DNA of 64,000 nt from JANJTB01 sp032027125 (GTDB lineage Bacteria; Bacteroidota; Ignavibacteria; Kapaibacteriales; UBA2268): positions 1,968,466-2,032,465 of the forward strand of contig JAVSMQ010000001.1 in NCBI GenBank assembly GCA_032027125.1, in the 5' to 3' direction. The notes under the pieces are model-generated. The model saw only the letters and a list, made by a program, of their open reading frames with translations, did no database searches and had not been told where the DNA came from. The position numbers were made by a program, and so were the translations under genes. This document shows positions 44,621 to 53,270 of this stretch, one piece after another; the stretch's first letter is position 1, and each line of letters opens with the position of its first letter.

Positions 44621-45766
44621 GTGAAAAAAAATAAGAAAAATATTGAGTTTTTAAGCATTGTTGAGGGCAAAAATTCCTTGACGATAATTCCTGTTGAACC
44701 TTTAACATATTATAATGCAAAAGGATTTAGAATTATAACCGATAAGTTGTCGGAATTTGAAAATCCCGGCACAATCATACTTGATTTTTCAAAACAGACT
44801 AATTTTGATACTTATCTGATTGTTTTTAAAGGTATTATTGAATCCTACTGTTTAGAAAATAAACTTAACTTTAATATTCAAAATTCAAACGATAATATTG
44901 ATTCAGTAATCGAGCTTCTTAAATCACCTGCACAGGCTGTACCTGAATTAAAATCGGAAAAGTCGGTAGTTTATAAACATTTTGAGCTGGTTGGCAGTAA
45001 GGTGATTCAGATATCACAGGATATATTTAATTTTATATCTTTTTTCGGCGAAATATTTACAAAAATTCTGAAACTTTTTATCCACCCTTCAGCTATGCGC
45101 TGGCATGATGTACCGCTTCATTTCACTCAATCGGGTGTTTTTGCACTTCCGATTACTTTTATGATAGTTTTTCTTTTGGGATTAATTACAGGTTATCAGG
45201 GAGCGATACAGCTTAAGCAGTTCGGAGCCGACTCATTCATTTCCGCACTTATCGGAATATCGCTTACACGAGAATTATCACCCCTGATGGTTGCAATACT
45301 TGTAGCCGGTCGTTCAGGCTCTGCATTTGCTGCGGAAATCGGTACTATGAAAGTTTCGGAAGAGATTGATGCACTCACCACCATGGGATTTGACAAACTT
45401 GAATTTCTGGTACTGCCGAGAGTATTTTCCGTTACACTGGCTATGCCTTTTTTGGTAATAATCTGCAACATCATCGGCATGATAGGCGGAATGATAGCTG
45501 CTATCACTACACTTGATGTGACCATCACGGGCTATATATTGCAGATGCAGATGGCTCTTTCGCTATGGGATATTGGTACCGGTATGATAAAAAGTGTTGT
45601 GTTCGGTTTTTTGATAGCCTCGCTTGGATGCTATAAAGGACTTAATGTACAGGGCGGTGCCGATGCTGTGGGCAGATATACAACTTCATCAGTAGTCGCG
45701 GGTGTATTCCTGATAATTCTTACAGATGCTGTTTTTACATTTGTATTTCAGTCATTGGGTATATGA
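44621..45766 (+). CDS. mlaE: MlaE-family permease with N-terminal STAS-like domain
   Basis: Inner-membrane permease of an Mla-type phospholipid ABC transporter. Start codon is GTG; the nearest upstream ATG runs into a stop codon. Residues ~5-115 resemble a STAS/MlaB-like domain (sheet-helix alternation, IILDFSKQTNFD). Residues ~130-381 are the MlaE permease: LLGLITGYQGAIQLKQFGADSFISALIGISLTRELSPLMVAILVAGRSGSAFAAEIGTMKVSEEIDAL, then MGFDKLEFLVLPRV. The fusion merges the roles of separate E. coli MlaB and MlaE. Its stop overlaps the mlaF start by 4 bp (ATGA). Confidence 0.92.
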   Translation: MKKNKKNIEFLSIVEGKNSLTIIPVEPLTYYNAKGFRIITDKLSEFENPGTIILDFSKQTNFDTYLIVFKGIIESYCLENKLNFNIQNSNDNIDSVIELLKSPAQAVPELKSEKSVVYKHFELVGSKVIQISQDIFNFISFFGEIFTKILKLFIHPSAMRWHDVPLHFTQSGVFALPITFMIVFLLGLITGYQGAIQLKQFGADSFISALIGISLTRELSPLMVAILVAGRSGSAFAAEIGTMKVSEEIDALTTMGFDKLEFLVLPRVFSVTLAMPFLVIICNIIGMIGGMIAAITTLDVTITGYILQMQMALSLWDIGTGMIKSVVFGFLIASLGCYKGLNVQGGADAVGRYTTSSVVAGVFLIILTDAVFTFVFQSLGI

Positions 45767-46521
45767 TGATTAATGACCCAATCATAAAAGTAGAGAATCT
45801 GTCAGTCAGTTACGGCTCATTAGATGTGCTGAGCAACGTTAGTTTTAATGTCGAAAGAGGGGAGATATTTGTTATTGTAGGCGGCAGCGGATGCGGCAAA
45901 AGTACACTTCTGAGACAGCTTATCGGTCTTGAAATTCCAAATGAAGGCAACATTTTTATAGACGGAATGGATTTCATTGAATCACAAAAAAAAGAAAGAA
46001 AAGGAATACTTCGTAAATTCGGAGTGCTATTTCAGTCGTCCGGTCTTTTTGCATCAATGACACTTGCTGAAAATATCAGGTTAGTACTCGAATCATATAC
46101 TGATTTGAATGATGATGAAATGGATGAAATTGTAGATATCAAACTTTCATCAGTCGGTCTCAACGGATTTAGAGAATATTATCCTTCCGAGATTAGCGGA
46201 GGTATGAAGAAACGTGCTGCCTTAGCCCGTGCTATGGCATTAGACCCCGCTATATTATTCTTTGATGAACCTTCTTCAGGTTTAGACCCTGTAACAGCAG
46301 CATCGCTTGATAAGCTCATCACAGAAATCAATAAAATCTTTAAGACAACTATGATTATTGTTACGCATGATCTATCAAGCATACTTTCAATATCACACAG
46401 AATTATTATGCTTGATAAATCTGTTAAGGGTATAATAGCTCAGGGGACCCCTGATTATCTTGTAAATTTAAAAGAAAATTCGTATGTTTACGACTTCTTT
46501 AATAGAATTCCCGGTGTTTAA
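45763..46521 (+). CDS. mlaF: MlaF-type ABC transporter ATPase
   Basis: Powers lipid movement by the Mla complex. Walker A is GGSGCGKST (about residue 42), the Q-loop is VLFQSSGLF, the ABC signature SGGMKKRAALARAMAL, Walker B ILFFDEPSSGLDP, and the H-loop MIIVTHDL. The 252-aa size and the SGGMKKR signature fit the MlaF branch and not nutrient importers. It overlaps the permease gene and is followed 18 bp later by mlaD. Confidence 0.95.
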   Translation: MMINDPIIKVENLSVSYGSLDVLSNVSFNVERGEIFVIVGGSGCGKSTLLRQLIGLEIPNEGNIFIDGMDFIESQKKERKGILRKFGVLFQSSGLFASMTLAENIRLVLESYTDLNDDEMDEIVDIKLSSVGLNGFREYYPSEISGGMKKRAALARAMALDPAILFFDEPSSGLDPVTAASLDKLITEINKIFKTTMIIVTHDLSSILSISHRIIMLDKSVKGIIAQGTPDYLVNLKENSYVYDFFNRIPGV

Positions 46522-46539
46522 TATGAAAGGGATATTGAT

Positions 46540-47508
46540 ATGAGTAGAAAAAGAAGAAGCGCCAATCCATTCCTTATAGGATTGTTCGTTATAACAGGTA
46601 CATTAATTATAATTGCCGTTATTATCTGGCTGGGTGCAAGCCAGATACTAAAACAGCAGGTATATTATGTAACATATTTCGATTCCTCAGTAGAAGGACT
46701 TGATGTTGGTTCTGCTGTAAAATATCAGGGTGTATCATGCGGCAGAATTACAAATATTACGGTTGCCCCTGACGGTAAGCTGGTCGAGGTTATCTTTCAG
46801 ATTGACAAAACAATCTCCATTGACGACAGCCTTCGCGTGCAGCCTGCCATGGCAGGTATTGCCGGAGGTAAATTTTTGCAGCTTCATTATCCGACAAATC
46901 CTGAGATGGCTCGCAAATTTCCCGTAATCAGTTTCGAACCGCCTTACAAAATGGTCAAGTCAGCACCATCCGGACTTGAAGAAATGGCAATTGCTGCACA
47001 GGCTGTGATGAATAACCTCATGGAATTGGATGTTCATGAACTCAATCGTCAGACAATTGAATTTCTTGTAACATCTACAAATTTTTTCAAAAAGAAAGAA
47101 CTTCAGGAAATTATGACAAATTTACAGTCGTCAACTGCTCACCTGAATTCAATAATGGAAAAAGCAAACAACTCGCCTGCTGTAGATAATTTAAACGAAA
47201 CTTCCGCTATCTTTAAAAGGTCTGCACTCAGAATGGAAGACATGATAGCAGAACTGAACTCTCAAATTGAGCAGATGCAGCTTCATACTTACATGGATAA
47301 ATTCTATTTTAAATTTGATTCATCATTGACCCGAACTGTTGATATTATCGGAAATGTCGGATTCAGGGCTGAGGCTTCGGTTTTCTCGCTTCAGGAACTT
47401 ATGAACGAAATGGTAAGAACAAATAAAGATTTGCAAAATACTCTGCGTTCTCTATCCGATAATCCTTCTACAATGTTTTTTAGTTTACCACCCCCGCCGG
47501 AGAAATAA
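46540..47508 (+). CDS. mlaD: MlaD-type MCE-domain lipid-binding protein
   Basis: Anchored by one N-terminal membrane helix (about residues 13-33), with an MCE domain near residues 38-120: YYVTYFDSSVEGLDVGSAVKYQGVSCGRITNITV and ISIDDSLRVQPAMAGIAGGKFLQL. MCE proteins form hexameric rings carrying lipids between membranes. The remaining ~190 residues are helical and coil-rich, longer than E. coli MlaD (183 aa), giving 322 aa; such tails may extend the ring into a tunnel. The C-terminus is proline-rich (LPPPPEK). A ribosome-site-like GAAAGGG precedes the ATG. Confidence 0.92.
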   Translation: MSRKRRSANPFLIGLFVITGTLIIIAVIIWLGASQILKQQVYYVTYFDSSVEGLDVGSAVKYQGVSCGRITNITVAPDGKLVEVIFQIDKTISIDDSLRVQPAMAGIAGGKFLQLHYPTNPEMARKFPVISFEPPYKMVKSAPSGLEEMAIAAQAVMNNLMELDVHELNRQTIEFLVTSTNFFKKKELQEIMTNLQSSTAHLNSIMEKANNSPAVDNLNETSAIFKRSALRMEDMIAELNSQIEQMQLHTYMDKFYFKFDSSLTRTVDIIGNVGFRAEASVFSLQELMNEMVRTNKDLQNTLRSLSDNPSTMFFSLPPPPEK

Positions 47509-47511
47509 TTT

Positions 47512-48117
47512 ATGTATAAATGCCTTTTATATTCGTTGCTGTTCCTACTATTTATAACCGGAGAATCTTCTGCCGGAGATATTATTATTGATTCTGATAT
47601 GACTTTTGAAGAATCTATTGCCGGAACTAAAGCTCCAAAAGATTTAATTGATTCATTATGTCTGCTTAATGTTGAATATTACAGTTTTGACGGCAAGTTA
47701 CACCGCGGACAGATTGTTATAAACAAAGTTATAAAAGATGAATTGACTGAGGCTTTTATGATTCTTAAAAAAGAAAAATTTCCTGTTCATAAAGTTATTC
47801 CGATTGTAAAATATAACTGGGATGATGATGAATCTATGAAAAGCAACAATACTTCAGCTTTTAATTACAGATTTATTGCCGGGACTCAAAGATTATCAAA
47901 TCACGCGACAGGAAGGGCTGTTGATATAAATCCGCGACAGAATCCCGTGATTTACAGTGACGGTAAAATTTCTCCAAAAGGTGCAAAATACCAGCCGGGT
48001 CAGGAAGGAACATTTACCGGTGATACTGAATTTGTTAAATTCCTGAAATCAAAAGGCTGGCGTTGGGGCGGAGACTGGGTCTCCTTAAAAGACAATCATC
48101 ATTTCGATAAACCCTGA
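47512..48117 (+). CDS. M15-family peptidase, probable peptidoglycan endopeptidase
   Basis: Zinc peptidase of the VanY/CwlK type, exported by an N-terminal signal peptide (about 22 residues). The zinc motif HATGRAVDIN (HxxxxxxxD-type, near residue 125) and the C-terminal GDWVSLKDNHHFDK (second zinc His) are intact, with WRWGGDW between them. The 201 aa agree with L-alanyl-D-glutamate or D,D/L,D-endopeptidases that trim cell-wall peptides. It starts 3 bp after mlaD, so it is the last gene of the lipid-transport operon; a wall-remodelling role next to the outer membrane is inferred. Confidence 0.88.
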   Translation: MYKCLLYSLLFLLFITGESSAGDIIIDSDMTFEESIAGTKAPKDLIDSLCLLNVEYYSFDGKLHRGQIVINKVIKDELTEAFMILKKEKFPVHKVIPIVKYNWDDDESMKSNNTSAFNYRFIAGTQRLSNHATGRAVDINPRQNPVIYSDGKISPKGAKYQPGQEGTFTGDTEFVKFLKSKGWRWGGDWVSLKDNHHFDKP

Positions 48118-48355
48118 TTACTGCATTATTGGTCTAAGAATAATGAACTCATAACTTCCTTAAAAAATGACCAAACCCTGTAGTTTTGATTTGTCCCCCG
48201 CTGGAGCGGGTTAGGGGGTGGAAATTAATTCATGGACTCTTCAATTCCACTCTTGAGGGGTGTCTGCGACAGCAGACGGGGTGGATGGTTTTGATATTTT
48301 GGGGTTTAGCGACAGAATTAAATCCTTCCACCCCGCCTTCCGGGCACCCCGCCAG
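48118..48355. repeat. C/G-rich intergenic palindrome, left part of IS target
   Basis: Contains CCCCCGCTGGAGCGGGTTAGGGGGTGG near 48196 and a CCACCCCGCCTTCCGGGCACCCCGCCAG block ending at 48355. The latter continues after the IS at 49863 as CGGGGGCAGGGGGTGG. Before insertion this would have formed a strong hairpin of the same C-rich class as 17387-17457. Confidence 0.7.
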
Positions 48356-49862
48356 TGTAATGTCACTAAGATAAGTATTTAATTATTTATATTTTCGATA
48401 TTTCCTAATTTTTGTTCGTCGGGTGAAATGCCTGCCAGGTCGTTTAGGTATTATATGCTTAAGTATTTCATCATTCAGTCTTTTTTGGTCGTCCTGTTGA
48501 CAATTTGTTGTAAACCCGACCCAGCTTATCAGTAAATATAGGTTTATCAGACGAATAGAATTTTTCATAGATATCTCTTTCGGGGGAAAAATCGCTTTGA
48601 GCAGCGATTTCAGCTATATAATTTCTAATATAATTATATGCTATTAAACCTGCAAGTAATTCTTTTAATGCCATTTCCGGTGTCTTACTTCGCAGTATAT
48701 TCAAACCGAATATTGTTTTTATTTCTCTTATATTTATTTCTATATCCCAACGAGTTGTGTATTTAAGAATAATATCTTCTTTGCTTATATTTTCATCTAA
48801 TATTGAGGTATATAATACTGAAATTTCATCTTTCGTATTGGGAGTTTTATATTCAATCCGACGCAATATTATAAATTCATCTTTTATATCATAAAGTTTA
48901 GCTATTTTAGAACTATCCTGAATTAGCTTTATCTTTACGATTTCATCTCCATTGCCGATTGTTTTTACTACTTCATATTTCCTGATTCGCTTGCCAGGCA
49001 CAATTATATCTACATTTTTTTGTTTCAAGAGACTGAATATTGCAAAACAATTATATAGATCATCGGCTAATAGTAGGCTTCCGCTTTCAAGCTCGCAAAT
49101 CATTTCAGCAAAATATTCCAATTCGCTTTTATTATCACTTCCCATTCTGAAATTTGAGATTAAACCATTACCTTGTTGAACAACTATGCTTAATAATCCC
49201 CGTGGATAGCCGCCATCAGCTGCATTCTTATATACTTGTTTTACCTTCTCTGTATCCTGCATTTGAAGATAAGTGCCATCGGTCATATAAACAGGACGTC
49301 CAAAAAACAGTTGTGAATAATCTGCATTCTTTGGTTTGCCGGAAGACTTGAATACTTTTTTTACAAATGACAAATTCAAACGATTACGTGCCTGTGCATA
49401 AGCTGATGTATTGCTTGATATACTTTTTAACTTGCTTTTGGCTAATGGTATAAAATTCTTACGGGGGCGACCCGAACTACGCTTGGGATTTGCATTTACC
49501 GATTCTATTGATGATTGTTCAATTAACTTAATATGTTTTATATTTTCTTCATGAATCAGAGAATATGTATTTACTGAATTTTGTAAACTTTTATCTGCTT
49601 GTGTTGAAGTGCCTATCATCGTCAACAATGTGTTGGAAGGACTAAACACACGATCTCTAAGTTTTTTCTCTGTGATTGCTTCGTTGTTTGATAACATAAA
49701 TTTGTTATAAAACAAGGGAAGTAGATTTTTACTAAACTCTTCTTTAAAAAGATGTGACAACTTCAATGAATCATTGCTTTTCATAACTTTTGCCATATTT
49801 GTAATTTAAACTTATACAAATATAACAAAATATTTTATATTTCTCTTATCTTAGTGACATTA
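48356..49862 (-). mobile_element. IS4-family insertion sequence, ~1.5 kb
   Basis: Inverted ends TAATGTCACTAAGATAAG (48358-48375) and its exact complement (49845-49862) flank one transposase gene. A perfect direct repeat CCCGCCAG lies on both sides (48348-48355 and 49863-49870), the likely 8-bp target duplication; the precise left boundary is uncertain by about two bases (TG). The target is the loop of a C-rich hairpin repeat. Confidence 0.92.
48471..49796 (-). CDS. IS4-family transposase, C-terminus frameshifted
   Basis: DDE transposase of 441 aa in this frame. The catalytic acids are seen at Asp173 (MTDGTY), Asp245 (LADDLY) and Glu353 in the IS4 Y-(2)-R-(3)-E-(6)-K signature YTTRWDIEINIREIK. 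The frame then stops early at 48471. The +1 frame continues to 48383 with IIPKRPGRHFTRRTKIRKYRK, which matches the usual basic RPGR-containing IS4 transposase ending. Removing one base from the A6 run (T6 at 48481-48486) joins the two parts. It is therefore a frameshifted copy, a sequencing error, or a transcript-slippage product. The N-terminal ~150 residues are a basic DNA-binding region. Confidence 0.92.
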   Translation of the reverse strand: MAKVMKSNDSLKLSHLFKEEFSKNLLPLFYNKFMLSNNEAITEKKLRDRVFSPSNTLLTMIGTSTQADKSLQNSVNTYSLIHEENIKHIKLIEQSSIESVNANPKRSSGRPRKNFIPLAKSKLKSISSNTSAYAQARNRLNLSFVKKVFKSSGKPKNADYSQLFFGRPVYMTDGTYLQMQDTEKVKQVYKNAADGGYPRGLLSIVVQQGNGLISNFRMGSDNKSELEYFAEMICELESGSLLLADDLYNCFAIFSLLKQKNVDIIVPGKRIRKYEVVKTIGNGDEIVKIKLIQDSSKIAKLYDIKDEFIILRRIEYKTPNTKDEISVLYTSILDENISKEDIILKYTTRWDIEINIREIKTIFGLNILRSKTPEMALKELLAGLIAYNYIRNYIAEIAAQSDFSPERDIYEKFYSSDKPIFTDKLGRVYNKLSTGRPKKTE

Positions 49863-49979
49863 CCCGCCAGCGGGGGCAGGGGGTGGGAAATTAATTCAAG
49901 GATATTTCGCTTTGATATTTATGACAAACCAAGATATAATAATTCCAATTTTAGTAATTAACAAAAATCGCAATACAAC

Positions 49980-50762
49980 TCATTCACCTTTAAAATCGGG
50001 TTTCCTTTTCTCTATAAAGGCCTGTATTCCTTCCTGATAATCATTGCTGTCATAAACCTGTCTTCTCAATCCCTGAATTCTCTCAAACGTGTTCGGAGTG
50101 ATTGGATGCGACCCGCCCAATATTCTCAACTGCTCTTTTATTACAGCAATACTTAGCGGCGAATTTTGAATAATTTGTTCGGCGGTAAAGTCAGTAAGGA
50201 ATTGCAGATCTTCTTCATTATGGACAAGATGATTTAGTATTCCGTGATGCTTTGCCTGAATTGCATTCACCGGTAAAGCTGTAAAAAACATCTCTTTAGC
50301 CAAATGCATACCGACCATATTTATAAAATGCAGTATTCCGCTCGGGTTGTACGGAACGCCGATTTTAGCAGGAGTAATAGCAAATGATGCAGTATTTGTA
50401 CCTATGAGAATGTCGCAGACAAATGCCAAATCGCACGCTCCGCCCCAAACTCCGCCTTCAATCATTGCTATTACAGGAGCAGGAAAAGTTTGAATTGTTC
50501 TGATAACTTCTTCCAACGGGTCGAAATATGATAATGGGTCTCTTCCTGACCTTGGAAGTTCCATTATATCAAATCCTGCAGACCATACCTTAACCCCTTT
50601 ATTTGCCCTGATGATAACAACTCTTGCCTTTTGCTTACGGAAATCTTCAAAAGCTTCAAGAATTTCATTCAACATATCTAAACTCAATGAATTTCTTTTT
50701 TTATCATTGTCAAAAGTTATTGTGGCAATATAATTTTTACAATCAGTTTTTATCAGGTTCAT
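49980..50762 (-). CDS. scpB: Methylmalonyl-CoA decarboxylase-like enoyl-CoA hydratase-family protein
   Basis: Crotonase-fold enzyme closest to E. coli ScpB (YgfG), which decarboxylates methylmalonyl-CoA to propionyl-CoA. The diagnostic blocks are VVIIRANKGVKVWSAGFDI, AMIEGGVWGGACDLAFVCD and ITPAKIGVPYNPSGI, with the Tyr of GVPYN and the oxyanion-hole glycines in place, then LAKEMFFTALPVNA and GILNHLV. At 260 aa it is full length. It is not with mutase or epimerase genes; it stands alone 117 bp from the IS. The similarity is strong, but related hydratases share the fold, so the substrate needs confirming. Confidence 0.85.
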   Translation of the reverse strand: MNLIKTDCKNYIATITFDNDKKRNSLSLDMLNEILEAFEDFRKQKARVVIIRANKGVKVWSAGFDIMELPRSGRDPLSYFDPLEEVIRTIQTFPAPVIAMIEGGVWGGACDLAFVCDILIGTNTASFAITPAKIGVPYNPSGILHFINMVGMHLAKEMFFTALPVNAIQAKHHGILNHLVHNEEDLQFLTDFTAEQIIQNSPLSIAVIKEQLRILGGSHPITPNTFERIQGLRRQVYDSNDYQEGIQAFIEKRKPDFKGE

Positions 50763-50870
50763 AAATAATCTCTATTAAATTTAAAATCTGTTACAAAAAT
50801 ACGAAATATAATTGCTTTTTTTTATTTGTTATTTTACAAACTGTTCACAATTCTGCTATTGAAATTGATT

Positions 50871-51080
50871 TTATCTCTTGGAGATTGAATTATGGTAACT
50901 TGAGCTATGCCAGATTGATTTATATCTCGTAGAGATTATATTTTTTTACCATAATTTAATCTACGAGGTAGTCATGTTCATCGTGATATGTTCTTGTTAA
51001 CATAATTCAACTCCTAACGGAGTTGGGATTGTGGTTTTTGTCGGGAGTTTCCAGTTACCATAATTTAATCTCTACGAGAT
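50871..51080. repeat. Nested palindromic intergenic repeat, locus C
   Basis: Forward units at 50871-50900 (TTATCTCTTGGAGATTGAAT..., with TATGGTAACT) and ~50922-50940 (ATATCTCGTAGAGATTATA); reversed units at 50946-50982 (TTACCATAATTTAATC...), 50995-51027 and 51053-51080 (AGTTACCATAATTTAATC...). The segment CTACGAGGTAGTCATGTTCATC reappears inverted in locus B (40655-40676). This fills most of the 429-bp gap before the prolyl oligopeptidase terminator. Confidence 0.8.
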
Positions 51081-51120
51081 ATAATCAATTACGAAATACG
51101 ATTAACTAACTCATAACTAA

Positions 51121-51157
51121 AAACCCTTACGTATATTCCTGACATTCGGAAGGGTTT
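51121..51157 (-). terminator. Intrinsic terminator after prolyl oligopeptidase
   Basis: AAACCCTT (51121-51128) pairs with AAGGGTTT (51150-51157); on the minus strand the stem is followed by TTTTT. It lies 35 bp past the stop codon. Confidence 0.75.
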
Positions 51158-51191
51158 GTTTTAGAGTAAATACAATGGGAGAACAGAAATA

Positions 51192-53261
51192 CTACATTCC
51201 CAAAGCATCCATAATAAATCGCCATTCAAGCTCTATATCATCAATTTGATGTGAAGTTGATTTGCCGGAGCCGTGGCCGGACTCGAAATCTACATAAAGC
51301 ATAATCGGATTTGTCTGTCCGGGATTATTCTGAAGAGCAGCGGCAAATTTCTTTGCATGGAGCGGGTCAACACGAGCGTCGTTTTCACCTGCTTTTATAA
51401 GCATTGCGGGATAATTGAAGCCCTCACGTATGTTGTGCTGTGGTGAATATTTAATGATATTCATAAAATCATCGTATATATCTGGGTCGCCGTATTCCGG
51501 TATCCAGTATCGGGCAATCAGAAACTTATGATACCTGACCATATCAAGAAGCGGAACGGCACAAACAGCAACTTTATAAAGGTCGGGTCTCTGAGTTACT
51601 ACGGCTCCAATCAGCAGCCCTCCGTTACTTCCGCCGCGGCAGGCAAGTTTTTCTGATGTCGTATATTTTTCCTTTATCAGATATTCGGCAGCACCAATAA
51701 AATCATCGAATGTATTTTGTTTTTTGAACATCATACCGTCATGATGCCAGCTTTCACCATATTCATCACCGCCTCTCAGATTAACCATTGCATAAACGCC
51801 GCCACGGTTAATAAATGAAGCAGTTGTACCGATAAATCCAGGCTCAATACTTATATTAAAACCGCCGTAACCATAAACAAGTGTAGGGTTACTGCCATCT
51901 AATAACAAATCCTTCCGGTGAATTATGAACATCGGTATTTTTGTGCCGTCTTTAGATTCAAAAAAGACTTGTTTTGAAGTTATATTATCTGTATTAATCG
52001 GTGATTTATCCTGATAAACAAATTCCCATTTGAGCGATTTACCATCGAATTTGTATAGTTTAGTCGGTGATGTAAAGGTAGCAAGATTAACATAAACAGC
52101 ATTACTTTCCTTATGATAACTCAATGAAGCAACGTTACCTATTTCAGGGATTTCGAGTGTTTTGACTTTTTTGCCGGTCAGGTCATAGACAATCAATCTT
52201 GACAGTACATCCTTTTTGTCCTGCACAATAATATAATCGCTTGTAACGACAAATCCTGAAATTACTGTCTCTGATTCCGGTATCAAATCTTTCCAGTATT
52301 TGAATTCCGGTTTATCAATAGTTGTTGCCATGATTCTGTAATTTGGTGCTTCGTGGTTTGTATATATAAACATCCTGCCATCTTTGACTATAGGATTGGC
52401 AGTGTACTTTGTTTTTTCATATATCAATTCAGCATCGCCATAAAAACCGGGTTTGCGTACTTTAAGACTGTTCGCCCAGAAATCACCTTCTGAAATAAAT
52501 GAAAAAGTGCCGTCATCTGTATCCCATGTACTGGCAAAATTCTTTGCATCGGTCGGTGCAACGAGGAATTTGTCATTTTTTCGGTCATCGCCAATTTTAT
52601 GAAGATAAGTACGGATAGGTTCCTGTTTTTCAATCATTTCTTTTGTTCTGATTGTAATATAGGCATGTTTTTCGTCATGGGTCCAACCGAAAGAATTTAG
52701 GTCAGTGATTGGCTCGCCGATAACTTTTCCGTTCTTTGTATCAATAATTCTGTAAGTAGAAATTTCGTTCCCTTGATACTGCATTCCAATTGCCGCTTTA
52801 TTGCCGTCAAGAGTCATATCAACTCCCGTAACTGCCGATTTTCCTGAAGGGTCTATACTCATCGGATCGAAAATCAGAATTTCTTTTTTATCAATTATTG
52901 TATAAAGTTTAGATTGAGCCCCTCCCTTCTTCTTAAGATAGAAAAATTCGCGGTTCCCTTTATAAAATGGCGCCCCACGCTGGTCACGGTCAAGATGTGA
53001 TTCAATTTCCTGCCTTAATCCTTCGATTGGCTTTGTGCTGCTGCGAAGATAATTAACTGTGTAGTTATGCTGCGCCTTCGACCATTCAATGGTTTCAGGA
53101 TTGGTTTTATCTTCCAGCCAGCGATAAAAATCAGTAAATTGGTAATTATGAATTTTTTCCGCAACAGGTATCATTTTAGCCTTAGGCGGGTCAAAATCCT
53201 TTGAAAATATACTCATATATGTCAGGAATAATAATCCAAAAAAAAGAAAATACTTCATCAA
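51192..53261 (-). CDS. Prolyl oligopeptidase (S9A), exported
   Basis: Serine peptidase cleaving after proline in short peptides. An N-terminal signal peptide (about 20 residues) suggests periplasmic location. Residues ~70-420 are a seven-bladed propeller that gates access; the C-terminal alpha/beta-hydrolase carries the triad Ser545 (GGSNGG), Asp628 (ENDARVDP) and His663 (SGHGSGK). YGYGGFNIS and RGGDEYGESWH are family blocks. At 689 aa it is full length. It lies 9 bp downstream of the T9SS protein gene on the same strand and is probably co-transcribed with it. Confidence 0.95.
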   Translation of the reverse strand: MMKYFLFFGLLFLTYMSIFSKDFDPPKAKMIPVAEKIHNYQFTDFYRWLEDKTNPETIEWSKAQHNYTVNYLRSSTKPIEGLRQEIESHLDRDQRGAPFYKGNREFFYLKKKGGAQSKLYTIIDKKEILIFDPMSIDPSGKSAVTGVDMTLDGNKAAIGMQYQGNEISTYRIIDTKNGKVIGEPITDLNSFGWTHDEKHAYITIRTKEMIEKQEPIRTYLHKIGDDRKNDKFLVAPTDAKNFASTWDTDDGTFSFISEGDFWANSLKVRKPGFYGDAELIYEKTKYTANPIVKDGRMFIYTNHEAPNYRIMATTIDKPEFKYWKDLIPESETVISGFVVTSDYIIVQDKKDVLSRLIVYDLTGKKVKTLEIPEIGNVASLSYHKESNAVYVNLATFTSPTKLYKFDGKSLKWEFVYQDKSPINTDNITSKQVFFESKDGTKIPMFIIHRKDLLLDGSNPTLVYGYGGFNISIEPGFIGTTASFINRGGVYAMVNLRGGDEYGESWHHDGMMFKKQNTFDDFIGAAEYLIKEKYTTSEKLACRGGSNGGLLIGAVVTQRPDLYKVAVCAVPLLDMVRYHKFLIARYWIPEYGDPDIYDDFMNIIKYSPQHNIREGFNYPAMLIKAGENDARVDPLHAKKFAAALQNNPGQTNPIMLYVDFESGHGSGKSTSHQIDDIELEWRFIMDALGM

Positions 53262-53270
53262 ATCCTCATA

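Noticed and set aside
48481..48490. Programmed -1 frameshift (A-AAA-AAG) in the IS transposase
   Set aside because: The heptamer is present, but a -1 shift reads GAC-TGA and stops at once. The conserved C-terminus is in the +1 frame.
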